From assembly GCA_964630265.1 (NCBI GenBank), contig CAZVRW010000104.1:1-6725 (forward strand): 6,725 bases of DNA, written 5' to 3'. The stretch's first letter is position 1. Every line of letters begins with the position of its first letter. The notes under the pieces were generated by a model. That model was not told the origin of the DNA. It did not search any database and saw only the letters and a program-made list of their open reading frames with translations. Shown in pieces: positions 1 through 5,594 of this stretch. The translations under genes were made by a program, and so were the position numbers. This DNA comes from CAZBWP01 sp964630265. GTDB lineage: Bacteria; Pseudomonadota; Alphaproteobacteria; Rhodospirillales; Defluviicoccaceae.

Positions 1-701
1 AGGAAGGCCAGGACGTCCTGTTCTTCGTCGACAACATCTTCCGCTTCACCCAGGCGGGCTCCGAGGTTTCGGCCCTGCTCGGCCGCATCCCGTCCGCGGT
101 GGGCTATCAGCCGACCTTGTCTACGGATATGGGCGTGTTGCAGGAGCGCATCACCTCCACCAACAAGGGATCAATCACCTCGGTCCAGGCCATCTACGTG
201 CCGGCCGACGACCTCACCGACCCAGCGCCGGCGACATCGTTCTCGCACCTGGATGCCACCACCGTGCTCAACCGCTCCATCGCCGAGCTCGGTATCTATC
301 CGGCGGTCGACCCGCTGGACTCCACCTCGCGGGTGCTCGACCCGCTGGTTGTCGGCGAGGAACACTACGCGACCGCTCGCGAGGTGCAGCGCATCCTGCA
401 GAGCTATAAATCGTTGCAGGACATTATCGCCATTCTGGGCATGGATGAGTTGTCGGAAGAGGACAAGCTGACGGTCGCCCGCGCGCGGAAGATCCAGCGC
501 TTCCTCAGCCAGCCGTTCTTCGTGGCGGAGGTGTTCACCGGCGCGCCGGGGACCTTCGTCAGCCTCGAAGACACCATCAAGGGCTTCAAGGGGATCGTCG
601 CCGGCGAATACGATCATCTTCCGGAGGCCGCCTTCTACATGGTCGGCACCATCGAGGAGGCCGTCGCCAAGGCCAAGCGAATGGCCGAGGAAGCCGCCTG
701 A
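1..701 (+). CDS. atpD: ATP synthase F1 subunit beta, C-terminal half (5' end outside window)
   Basis: This is the catalytic beta subunit of the F1 head of F-type ATP synthase, which makes ATP from ADP and phosphate on the cytoplasmic face of the membrane. The reading frame is open from base 3 and gives 232 residues, about half of the usual 470-480, so the N-terminal barrel and the P-loop lie upstream of the window. Visible landmarks are the Walker B strand (LFFVDNIFRF) at the very start, the stretch ALLGRIPSAVGYQPTL, the motif AIYVPADDLTDPAP, the segment ELGIYPAVDPLDSTSR, and an intact DELSEED loop at 444-464, which contacts the rotor gamma and epsilon subunits. The C-terminus ends in a typical helical KAKRMAEEAA tail. 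It is followed after 25 bp by atpC on the same strand, with no terminator between, so the two are surely co-transcribed. Nothing appears degraded. Identification is essentially certain. Confidence 0.98.
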   Translation, partial: EGQDVLFFVDNIFRFTQAGSEVSALLGRIPSAVGYQPTLSTDMGVLQERITSTNKGSITSVQAIYVPADDLTDPAPATSFSHLDATTVLNRSIAELGIYPAVDPLDSTSRVLDPLVVGEEHYATAREVQRILQSYKSLQDIIAILGMDELSEEDKLTVARARKIQRFLSQPFFVAEVFTGAPGTFVSLEDTIKGFKGIVAGEYDHLPEAAFYMVGTIEEAVAKAKRMAEEAA

Positions 702-726
702 TCGACGACGGCGCGGAGCACCGGTC

Positions 727-1161
727 ATGGCCGAAACAGTTCACTTCGAAATCGTCACCCCGGCCAAGCTGATGCTGGGCGATGACGTCTATCTAGTCGT
801 GCTGCCCGGCGAGGACGGCAACCTCGGCGTGCTGCCGCGGCATACCCCGCTGCTGACGTCGCTCCGGCCGGGGACCATCGAAATCCTCGACGAGAAGATG
901 AAAGTGCAGCGGCAGATTTTCGTCGAGCAAGGGTTCGCCGATGTCACGCCGGAGCGCTGCACGGTGCTCGCCGAAGAGGCGATCCCGGTGGAGCAGATCA
1001 CGCGCGAGGCCGCCGACGCGAGGCTGAAGCGGGCGGCCGATGCCTTGCTGGTCGCCGACACCCTCGGCGTCCGCCTCGGCGCGGAGCGGGAACTGCGGGC
1101 TGCGGAGGCAATGTCCGAGGCCCTGGATGCCTATGAAAAGGCACAGAGTCGCGCATCCTGA
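727..1161 (+). CDS. atpC: ATP synthase F1 subunit epsilon
   Basis: This is the epsilon subunit of the F1 central stalk, which couples rotor rotation to catalysis and can inhibit ATP hydrolysis. The protein has 144 residues, slightly longer than the usual 130-140. Residues about 4-85 form the N-terminal beta-sandwich, with the family hallmark GNLGVLPRHTPLLTSLRPG near residues 31-49. Residues about 90-140 are the helical C-terminal hairpin, which is Ala/Glu/Arg-rich (ITREAADARLKRAADALL). The ATG start at 727 is supported by a GGAG at 715-718 with an 8-base spacer. It is the last gene of the ATP synthase operon here: the next gene is unrelated and seems to have its own promoter. The weakly conserved C-terminal half is normal for this family. 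Confidence 0.97.
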   Translation: MAETVHFEIVTPAKLMLGDDVYLVVLPGEDGNLGVLPRHTPLLTSLRPGTIEILDEKMKVQRQIFVEQGFADVTPERCTVLAEEAIPVEQITREAADARLKRAADALLVADTLGVRLGAERELRAAEAMSEALDAYEKAQSRAS

Positions 1162-1164
1162 AGC

Positions 1165-1190
1165 GCCTGCCCGGGGCGCCGCGGGCGGGT
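1165..1190 (+). terminator. GC-rich stem-loop after atpC, possible end of ATP synthase operon
   Basis: A 9 bp stem (1165-1173 with 1182-1190, including two G-T wobble pairs) closes an 8-base loop and begins 4 bases after the atpC stop codon. No T tract follows, so it does not meet the usual definition of an intrinsic terminator. It could instead protect the 3' end of the operon mRNA, or termination could be Rho-dependent. Its position at the operon end is the main argument for a role. Confidence 0.35.
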
Positions 1191-1251
1191 CGGCGCTGTG
1201 ACCCGTTCAGCACACCTGTGATGCTGCGGAGGCCACGGGCGGGGCGTTAAC

Positions 1252-1279
1252 TTGTCGTTTGTGCGGCGCACAATACATA
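1252..1279 (+). promoter_or_regulatory. Candidate sigma70-type promoter for the GNAT gene
   Basis: A TTGTCG at 1252-1257 and a TACATA at 1274-1279 are separated by 16 bp, close to the TTGACA/TATAAT layout of housekeeping promoters. The surrounding AT-richer patch stands out in a GC-rich spacer. A start about 7 bases after the -10 element would fall near 1286, only a few bases before the ATG at 1289. This assignment is by eye. Confidence 0.45.
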
Positions 1280-1288
1280 TGCGCCACC

Positions 1289-1894
1289 ATGAAAACCTTT
1301 CGCACCCTCATGCCGGCGGAGCTCGCGCTCTACCGTGCCCATCTCCTCCGGCTGGGTCCAGAGGATCGCCGTATGCGCTTCGGCGGTGCGATGAGCGACG
1401 AGGCCATCGTCGCCACCGTCGCGCGGCTCAACCCGGCGACCACCAAGGTGCTCGCAGCCTGTGACCATGAGCTTCGCATCATTGCCGCCGTGCAGATCTC
1501 GCGTATCGGCTGGTCGACCGTGGAACTCGCCTTCAGCGTCGAGCCGGAATGGCGGCGGCAGGGATTGGGCACGGCCCTGATGCGCCGAGCCACCCTGATG
1601 GCGCGCAACCGTGGCGCGGCGAAAGCGCGCTTGCACTGCCTCAGGGAGAACGTGGCGATCCGGCGCCTCTCGCGCAGTGCCGGACTGACCCAGGTGGCCG
1701 ATGCCGTCGAGGTTGACGGCGAGGTCGGGCTCAACGCCGCCTCGCCGTTCACCGTGCTCCAAGAGGTGGCCTGGGAGACCCTCGGCCTGCTCGCCTGGGC
1801 TGGCGGTGCAGCGGGCTGGGCGTCCCGGCGGGCACGGCCGCAGCTGTCGCCCGAGGCGGCTGCCGTCGTCCCCGCCGGGACCGCCGGGGGGTGA
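1289..1894 (+). CDS. GNAT-family N-acetyltransferase
   Basis: This protein probably moves an acetyl group from acetyl-CoA to an amine on an unknown substrate in the cytoplasm. It has 201 residues from the ATG at 1289. The acetyl-CoA binding motif A is clear at about residues 83-100, with the pyrophosphate-binding RQGLG at 90-94. Motif B follows, with N121 in the RENVAIRRLSRSAGL segment. The N-terminal LRLGPEDRRMRFGGAMSDE resembles that of many alphaproteobacterial single-domain GNAT proteins. Residues about 150-201 form an Ala/Gly/Pro-rich tail after the fold and are probably disordered. Start choice is not certain: the frame is open back to a TTG at 1259, and another ATG occurs at 1310. I prefer 1289 because the protein-like sequence begins there and the candidate promoter ends just before it. 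No Shine-Dalgarno sequence precedes any of them. The gene sits alone between atpC and a convergent gene, so context gives no substrate. Confidence 0.85.
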   Translation: MKTFRTLMPAELALYRAHLLRLGPEDRRMRFGGAMSDEAIVATVARLNPATTKVLAACDHELRIIAAVQISRIGWSTVELAFSVEPEWRRQGLGTALMRRATLMARNRGAAKARLHCLRENVAIRRLSRSAGLTQVADAVEVDGEVGLNAASPFTVLQEVAWETLGLLAWAGGAAGWASRRARPQLSPEAAAVVPAGTAGG

Positions 1895-1933
1895 TGCCGC
1901 ACCGCGCATCCGGCGGAGGCGCCTTTTGCGGCA
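1895..1933 (+). terminator. Inverted repeat with nested hairpin and TTTT after the GNAT gene
   Basis: A perfect 7 bp inverted repeat (TGCCGCA at 1895-1901, TGCGGCA at 1927-1933) starts right after the GNAT stop codon. Nested inside is a short hairpin, GGCG-GAGG-CGCC at 1912-1923, followed by TTTT at 1924-1927. The two structures share the T run and could be alternatives. The short inner stem makes it a weak intrinsic terminator at best. Confidence 0.4.
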
Positions 1934-1944
1934 AAGCGATTGAG

Positions 1945-1964
1945 CGTCGCATGTTTCGGCGACG
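1945..1964. terminator. 6 bp stem-loop between two converging genes
   Basis: CGTCGC at 1945-1950 pairs perfectly with GCGACG at 1959-1964 around an 8-base loop. On the minus strand it lies just 3 bases beyond the stop codon of the NTF2-like gene. On the plus strand it is the second hairpin after the GNAT gene. No long T tract follows on either strand. It may help end or stabilise transcripts from both sides. Confidence 0.35.
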
Positions 1965-1967
1965 AGG

Positions 1968-2372
1968 CTATTGCAGGGTGGGCGCAGGCTCGTCCGCCTC
2001 TTCGGGTTCCGGCAGCGACGACTGTCCGGCGTGATGATGGATCATCCGCCAACTGCCGTCCTCACGCACGAAGATGTTGGTGGCGACGAGGACGTTCTCC
2101 TGCACGCGTTCGTAGCAGAGAACGTAGGCGACATCGCCGGTGACGTAGGCCCGCGCCGCCAGGCAGGAGATGCGCGGCGCCTGGGGATTGCCGAGGATCG
2201 CCGTCCACGTCTGCATCACCTCGGTGCGGCCATGGATTGCCTGCCAGCCGGGGTGGATGCACGAGCAGCGGGTCCGTTTCGCCCACAGCGCGTCCATGGC
2301 GGGCAGATCGCGCTGCGCGAACGCTGCATAGAAGGCTTCGTTGGCGAACTTGACGGCGGCGTCGTCGGACAC
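1968..2372 (-). CDS. NTF2/SnoaL-like small domain protein (DUF4440-like)
   Basis: This is a small single-domain protein of the NTF2-like (cone-shaped alpha+beta) fold, seen in SnoaL-like and DUF4440-type proteins. Some relatives are enzymes and others only bind small ligands, so no reaction can be given. It has 134 residues from a GTG start. The helical start AVKFANEAFYAAFAQRDLPAMDALW (residues 7-30), the strand motif CIHPGW (38-43), the HGRTEVMQTWTAIL segment (47-60), and the closing strand SWRMIHHHAGQS (107-118) are typical of the family. The acidic tail PEPEEADEPAPTLQ follows the fold. I chose GTG at 2372 over an upstream TTG at 2432 because the homologous-looking fold begins there and a GAGAGG at 2377-2382 lies 4 bases ahead; the extra 20 residues look non-coding. 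It is divergent from pyrD and convergent with the GNAT gene, so it is probably monocistronic. Confidence 0.82.
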   Translation of the reverse strand: MSDDAAVKFANEAFYAAFAQRDLPAMDALWAKRTRCSCIHPGWQAIHGRTEVMQTWTAILGNPQAPRISCLAARAYVTGDVAYVLCYERVQENVLVATNIFVREDGSWRMIHHHAGQSSLPEPEEADEPAPTLQ

Positions 2373-2381
2373 GGGACCTCT

Positions 2382-2429
2382 CGCTGTCCTGATCGGATCG
2401 CTGATAGTGTCGGGACGTGGCGGACAGCG
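2382..2429. repeat. Perfect 8 bp inverted repeat in the divergent spacer upstream of pyrD
   Basis: CGCTGTCC at 2382-2389 and GGACAGCG at 2422-2429 are exact inverse copies, with centres 40 bp apart. They lie in the 96 bp between the NTF2-like gene and pyrD, the only place where promoters for both can sit. The left arm begins at the ribosome binding site of the NTF2-like gene. A GATAGT (2403-2408), which could be a -10 element for pyrD, lies between the arms, but I see no good -35 for it. The repeat could be an operator pair or a long stem-loop. Confidence 0.4.
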
Positions 2430-2441
2430 CAAGGTCTGGAT

Positions 2442-2463
2442 GCGGGCACGCCCCGCGGGGAGG
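2442..2463 (+). promoter_or_regulatory. Stem-loop and strong ribosome binding site leading pyrD
   Basis: GCGGG at 2442-2446 can pair with CCCGC at 2452-2456 around a 5-base loop. This ends directly before the Shine-Dalgarno GGGGAGG at 2457-2463, which is 5 bases from the ATG at 2469. The segment 2451-2460 is also a perfect 10-base palindrome (CCCCGCGGGG) that overlaps the Shine-Dalgarno. The ribosome binding site is strong, and pairing of the C run with its G run could mask it. Confidence 0.45.
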
Positions 2464-2468
2464 TGGGA

Positions 2469-3569
2469 ATGGCTGACTGGTATCGGCTGGCCGGATCAAT
2501 GATCCGCTGTTTCGACGCCGAGACGGCGCATGGCTTGGCGATCCGCGCCCTGCGGACGGGCGTCGTCCCCGCTTCGCCGGCGCCGGCCGACCCCGTGCTC
2601 GCCGTTCCGCTTTGGGGCCGGACGTTCGCCAATCCCGTCGGCCTCGCCGCCGGCTTTGACAAGAACGCCGAAGTGGTCGACGCGCTGTTGCGCCAAGGCT
2701 TCGGCTTCGTCGAGGTGGGCACGGTCACCCTGCGCCCGCAGTCCGGCAACCCGCGGCCGCGGCTGTTCCGCCTGCCAGAGGACCGGGCCGTGATCAACCG
2801 CATGGGCTTCAACAACGACGGCCTTGACGCCGTCGCGGCGCGGCTCGCCGGCCGGACGCGTGGTGGGGGCGGCCTCGTCGGTGCCAACGTCGGGCCAAAC
2901 CGCGACGCGGCGGATCCGATCGCCGACTGCGTCGCCGGCGGGGCGCGGTTGGCTCCGCTGGTGGATTACCTGGTCGTCAACGTCTCCTCGCCAAACACGC
3001 CGGGATTGCGCGCCCTGCAGGATCGTGCGCCGCTGCGACGGCTGCTCACGGCCCTCATGGCCGCGCAGACCACAACTGCCGTGCGCTGTCCGATCCTGGT
3101 CAAGATTGCCCCTGACCTGGAAGCCGCCGACCTGGCGGCGATCGCCGATGTCGCCGGCGAGACCGGCGTCGACGGTATCATCGCCACCAACACGACGACG
3201 GACCGGCCGCCGGAACTCTCGGGGCGATACCGCGGAGAGACTGGCGGTCTCAGCGGCCGACCGTTGTTTGCCCGCTCCACCGCCGTCCTTGCCGACCTTT
3301 TCCGGCTGACGGAGGGCCAGATTCCGCTGATCGGCGTCGGCGGCATCGCCAGTGGCGCCGACGCCTGGGCCAAGATCCGCGCCGGCGCCACGCTGGTGCA
3401 GCTTTATACAGCTTTGGTCTACGAGGGCCCCGGCCTCGCCGCCCGCATCGCCAAGGACTTGGCTGCCCGCTGCCACGCCGCCGGTCTCGCGTCCATCACC
3501 GAGGCGGTTGGCGCCGATCACCAAGCGGACGGCCGTGAGCGCCTCAGAACGGAAACAACAGCGGGATAA
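2469..3569 (+). CDS. pyrD: Dihydroorotate dehydrogenase (quinone), class 2
   Basis: This FMN enzyme oxidises dihydroorotate to orotate, the fourth step of pyrimidine synthesis, and passes electrons to membrane quinone. It has 366 residues, slightly long for class 2 (about 335-365). The N-terminal MADWYRLAGSMIRCFDAETAHGLAI (residues 1-25) is the membrane-associating helical part that defines class 2. FMN and substrate motifs follow: AAGFDKNAE (60-68), EVGTVTLRPQSGNPRPR (82-98), INRMGFNN (109-116), and NVSSPNTPGLR (171-181), whose serine is the class 2 catalytic base. Next come KIAPDL (212-217), ATNTT (239-243) and the phosphate-binding IGVGGIASGADAW (288-300). In the segment GANVGPNRD (138-146), family members I recall usually have GKNK or GANK. 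The ATG at 2469 has an excellent Shine-Dalgarno, and the much longer upstream open frame is a shadow of the divergent gene. Its last 26 bp overlap the 3' end of the convergent transporter gene. Confidence 0.97.
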   Translation: MADWYRLAGSMIRCFDAETAHGLAIRALRTGVVPASPAPADPVLAVPLWGRTFANPVGLAAGFDKNAEVVDALLRQGFGFVEVGTVTLRPQSGNPRPRLFRLPEDRAVINRMGFNNDGLDAVAARLAGRTRGGGGLVGANVGPNRDAADPIADCVAGGARLAPLVDYLVVNVSSPNTPGLRALQDRAPLRRLLTALMAAQTTTAVRCPILVKIAPDLEAADLAAIADVAGETGVDGIIATNTTTDRPPELSGRYRGETGGLSGRPLFARSTAVLADLFRLTEGQIPLIGVGGIASGADAWAKIRAGATLVQLYTALVYEGPGLAARIAKDLAARCHAAGLASITEAVGADHQADGRERLRTETTAG

Positions 3570-5373
3570 GCAGGGTGGCGACCAGCATGACGAGGATGGT
3601 CATCGGGACGCCGACCTTGGCGAAGTCGCCGAACGTGTAGCCGCCGGGCGCGACCACCAGCGTGTTCACCGGCGTCGACACCGGCGTCATGAACGCCGCC
3701 GACGCGGCGACGGCGACGGTCATGACGTAAGGATAGGGCGACACGCCCATGTCGGTGGCGATGCCGATGGCGATGGGCGCCAACAGGACGGCGGTGGCGG
3801 TGTTGGAGATGAACAGGCCAAGCACCGCCGTCATCAGGAACAGCGCCACCAGCATCGCGGATGGCCCGAGCCCGCCCAGGTTTTCGGCGATCGCCTTGAC
3901 GATCAGGTCCGTCGCCCCGGTGTTCTGCAGCGCCGTCGCCAGCGGCAGCATGCCGGCCAGCAGGACGAGGCTAGGCCAATTGATCACGCGATAGGCGGTA
4001 TCCATGGTGAGGCAGCGCGCCACCACCATCGCCAGGGCCGCGATCAGCACGATGATGGCGTTGGCGGCGACGCCCAGGACCATCGCCACTACCATGGCCG
4101 CCAGGATACCGAGCGCCCAGGGCGCCTGCCGGCGGGCCGGGGCGAAGTCCTTCATCTCGGCCGGCAGATTCAAGACCACGAAATCGTGGTTCTCTTCCCT
4201 GAGGACCGCGATGTCCTTCCAACTGCCGCTGACCAGCAGCGTGTCGCCGGACTTCAGCTTTTGGTTCCCGAGGCCCTCCACGATCGGCGTGCCACCGCGT
4301 CGGATCGCCAACACACTCACATGTCGTCGCGAGCGGAATGCGGCCTCGTGCAGCGTCCGGCCGATCAGGCGGGAGTCCGGCGGCAGCATCACTTCGGCGA
4401 TGCCGAGCTCGGCGGTGAGCTCCTCGCGCGGCCTCCCCTCGATGGACAACGGCTGCAGTCCCATGGTCTCGATGAAGTGTGCGACCGGTTCGGCGCCACC
4501 GACCACGTAGAGCACATCTCCGGCTGCGAACTCGGTGTGCGCGAGAACCGGCATGATAGAGAGGGCACGCCCTTCGCGCCGCTCGATGCCAACCGCCGCA
4601 ACGCCGAACCGGGTGCGAAGTTTGGCGCCGCCGACGGACTGGCTGGCCAGCGGCGAGGCCGCCGGAATCCGCAATCGCGACAGCTTGCCGACCAGTCCAT
4701 ACTGTTCCGCCAGCGACATCAGGCTCGGATCGGCGGCACCCGCTCTCGGGTCTTCTGCATCGGTCGCCAACAGCAGCCGACGGCCAATGGTCAGCACGTA
4801 GAGAACGCCGACGACGAGCACGGCGACGCCGATGGGCGTGAACTCGAAGAAGCCGAACGGCTCCAGCCCGCGATTGCGCAATTCGGCATTGACGACCAGG
4901 TTGGGCGGGGTGGCGATCAGCGTCATCATGCCGCTGATCAAGGCGGCGATCGACAGCGGCATCAGCAGCCGCGACTTGGCGAAACCCGCTTTGGCCGAAA
5001 TGCTGAGCACGATGGGCAGGAACAAGGCGACGATCCCGGTGGAACTCATGAAAGCACCGATCGAGCCGACCGACACCATCAGCAGGGCGAGCAGCCGCGC
5101 CTCGCTGGCGCCGCCGACCCGCATCAGCCATTGGCCCACGGCGAACGCGACACCGGTGGTCACCAACGCTTCGCCGACGACGAACAGGCCGGCGATCATC
5201 AGCACCACCGGGTCGCTGAAACCGGCCAGCGCCTCGCCGAGGGTCAAGATATCGCTCAGCACCAGCGCGAAGACGACGAGCAGGGCAGTGATGTCGAGGC
5301 GCACCCGACCGCTGGCGAACAGGACGACGGCAACGGCGAGCACACCGCACACGAAAAGGATGTCACTCGTCAC
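3544..5373 (-). CDS. SLC13/DASS-type membrane transporter with two TrkA-C (RCK_C) domains
   Basis: This is an inner-membrane ion-coupled transporter of the SLC13 (divalent anion:sodium symporter) type, 609 residues long. Hydrophobic segments occupy roughly residues 5-200 and 415-608, forming the two inverted halves. The first half holds SSTGIVALFLP (110-120) and ATPPNLVVNAE (154-164). The second holds SNTATAVLLAP (523-533) and TPVSTPVNTLV (563-573); these are the paired SNT-type substrate and sodium sites of the family. Between the halves lie two cytoplasmic RCK_C domains, about 220-305 and 318-405, each with a GDxLxVxG signature (GDVLYVVGG at 285, GDTLLVSGS at 376). Such domains usually bind a small ligand and may gate transport. 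The substrate could be sulfate, a dicarboxylate or another anion; sequence alone does not decide. The GTG start at 5373 has AGGAAGGA at 5380-5387 with a 6-base spacer. The C-terminus overlaps pyrD. It lies downstream of nadK on the same strand, 221 bp away. Confidence 0.9.
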   Translation of the reverse strand: MTSDILFVCGVLAVAVVLFASGRVRLDITALLVVFALVLSDILTLGEALAGFSDPVVLMIAGLFVVGEALVTTGVAFAVGQWLMRVGGASEARLLALLMVSVGSIGAFMSSTGIVALFLPIVLSISAKAGFAKSRLLMPLSIAALISGMMTLIATPPNLVVNAELRNRGLEPFGFFEFTPIGVAVLVVGVLYVLTIGRRLLLATDAEDPRAGAADPSLMSLAEQYGLVGKLSRLRIPAASPLASQSVGGAKLRTRFGVAAVGIERREGRALSIMPVLAHTEFAAGDVLYVVGGAEPVAHFIETMGLQPLSIEGRPREELTAELGIAEVMLPPDSRLIGRTLHEAAFRSRRHVSVLAIRRGGTPIVEGLGNQKLKSGDTLLVSGSWKDIAVLREENHDFVVLNLPAEMKDFAPARRQAPWALGILAAMVVAMVLGVAANAIIVLIAALAMVVARCLTMDTAYRVINWPSLVLLAGMLPLATALQNTGATDLIVKAIAENLGGLGPSAMLVALFLMTAVLGLFISNTATAVLLAPIAIGIATDMGVSPYPYVMTVAVAASAAFMTPVSTPVNTLVVAPGGYTFGDFAKVGVPMTILVMLVATLLIPLLFPF

Positions 5374-5396
5374 CTTTCGTCCTTCCTGTCAGGGGC

Positions 5397-5451
5397 GTCG
5401 ATCGCCGAGTGAGGCGCGGGCGTGGATGCCGCACGACCACGGGCGATCGAC
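5397..5451. repeat. Perfect 10 bp inverted repeat upstream of the transporter gene
   Basis: GTCGATCGCC at 5397-5406 and GGCGATCGAC at 5442-5451 are exact inverse copies with 35 bases between. On the minus strand they lie 24-78 bases before the transporter start codon, where its leader or promoter should be. A minus-strand TTGACG at 5465-5470 is a possible -35, but the -10 region, which overlaps the right arm, is poor. The repeat may be an operator or a leader stem-loop. Confidence 0.4.
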
Positions 5452-5468
5452 TTGTTTCGACTGTCGTC

Positions 5469-5492
5469 AAAACCAAGAAAGGCGGCGGCGCC
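5469..5492 (-). terminator. Weak candidate terminator downstream of nadK
   Basis: Read on the minus strand, GGCG-CCGC-CGCC (5492 down to 5481) can form a 4-5 bp stem and is followed by TTTCTTGGTTTT (5480-5469). It lies about 100 bases beyond the nadK stop codon. The stem is short, so termination would be partial. If real, it would separate nadK from the transporter gene. Confidence 0.3.
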
Positions 5493-5594
5493 CGACCAGG
5501 TCAAGGACGAAGCGAAGACCGTCGTCTCGCTCCACGTGACCGCATCGGCCTGTCAGGGGCCCCTACCAGCGCACCCGCACTCGGACCCGAGGGT

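Larger units (their letters stand above)
5385..5560. repeat. 12 bp direct repeat flanking the nadK-transporter spacer
   Basis: CCTGTCAGGGGC occurs at 5385-5396 and again at 5549-5560, 164 bp apart and both in the same orientation. Each copy contains the near-palindrome CCTGNCAGG. The left copy abuts and overlaps by 3 bases the Shine-Dalgarno of the transporter gene. The right copy is 35 bp beyond the nadK stop codon and overlaps a perfect palindrome, AGGGGCCCCT, at 5555-5564. The rest of this spacer shows no credible gene. Confidence 0.45.

Noticed and set aside
1330..2052. Minus-strand frames of 220 and 240 codons opposite the GNAT gene
   Set aside because: The GNAT frame carries a recognisable acetyl-CoA motif; the antisense products have none and are Arg/Ala/Ser-rich.
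2373..2432. TTG start at 2432 for the NTF2-like gene
   Set aside because: The added 20 residues lie outside the fold, lack a ribosome binding site and would cover most of the divergent promoter region. GTG at 2372 has GAGAGG just upstream.
1971..2468. N-terminal extension of pyrD back to 1971, which would give a 532-residue fusion
   Set aside because: The frame is open, but the extra sequence is antisense to the NTF2-like gene, and the class 2 N-terminus with a strong Shine-Dalgarno fixes the start at 2469.
3352..5412. A 686-codon plus-strand open frame spanning the end of pyrD and all of the transporter gene
   Set aside because: Its product is dominated by His, Arg, Gln, Asp and Gly with no fold-like pattern, while the opposite strand encodes a complete transporter with clear membrane segments and motifs. 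GC-rich genes commonly leave such open antisense frames.
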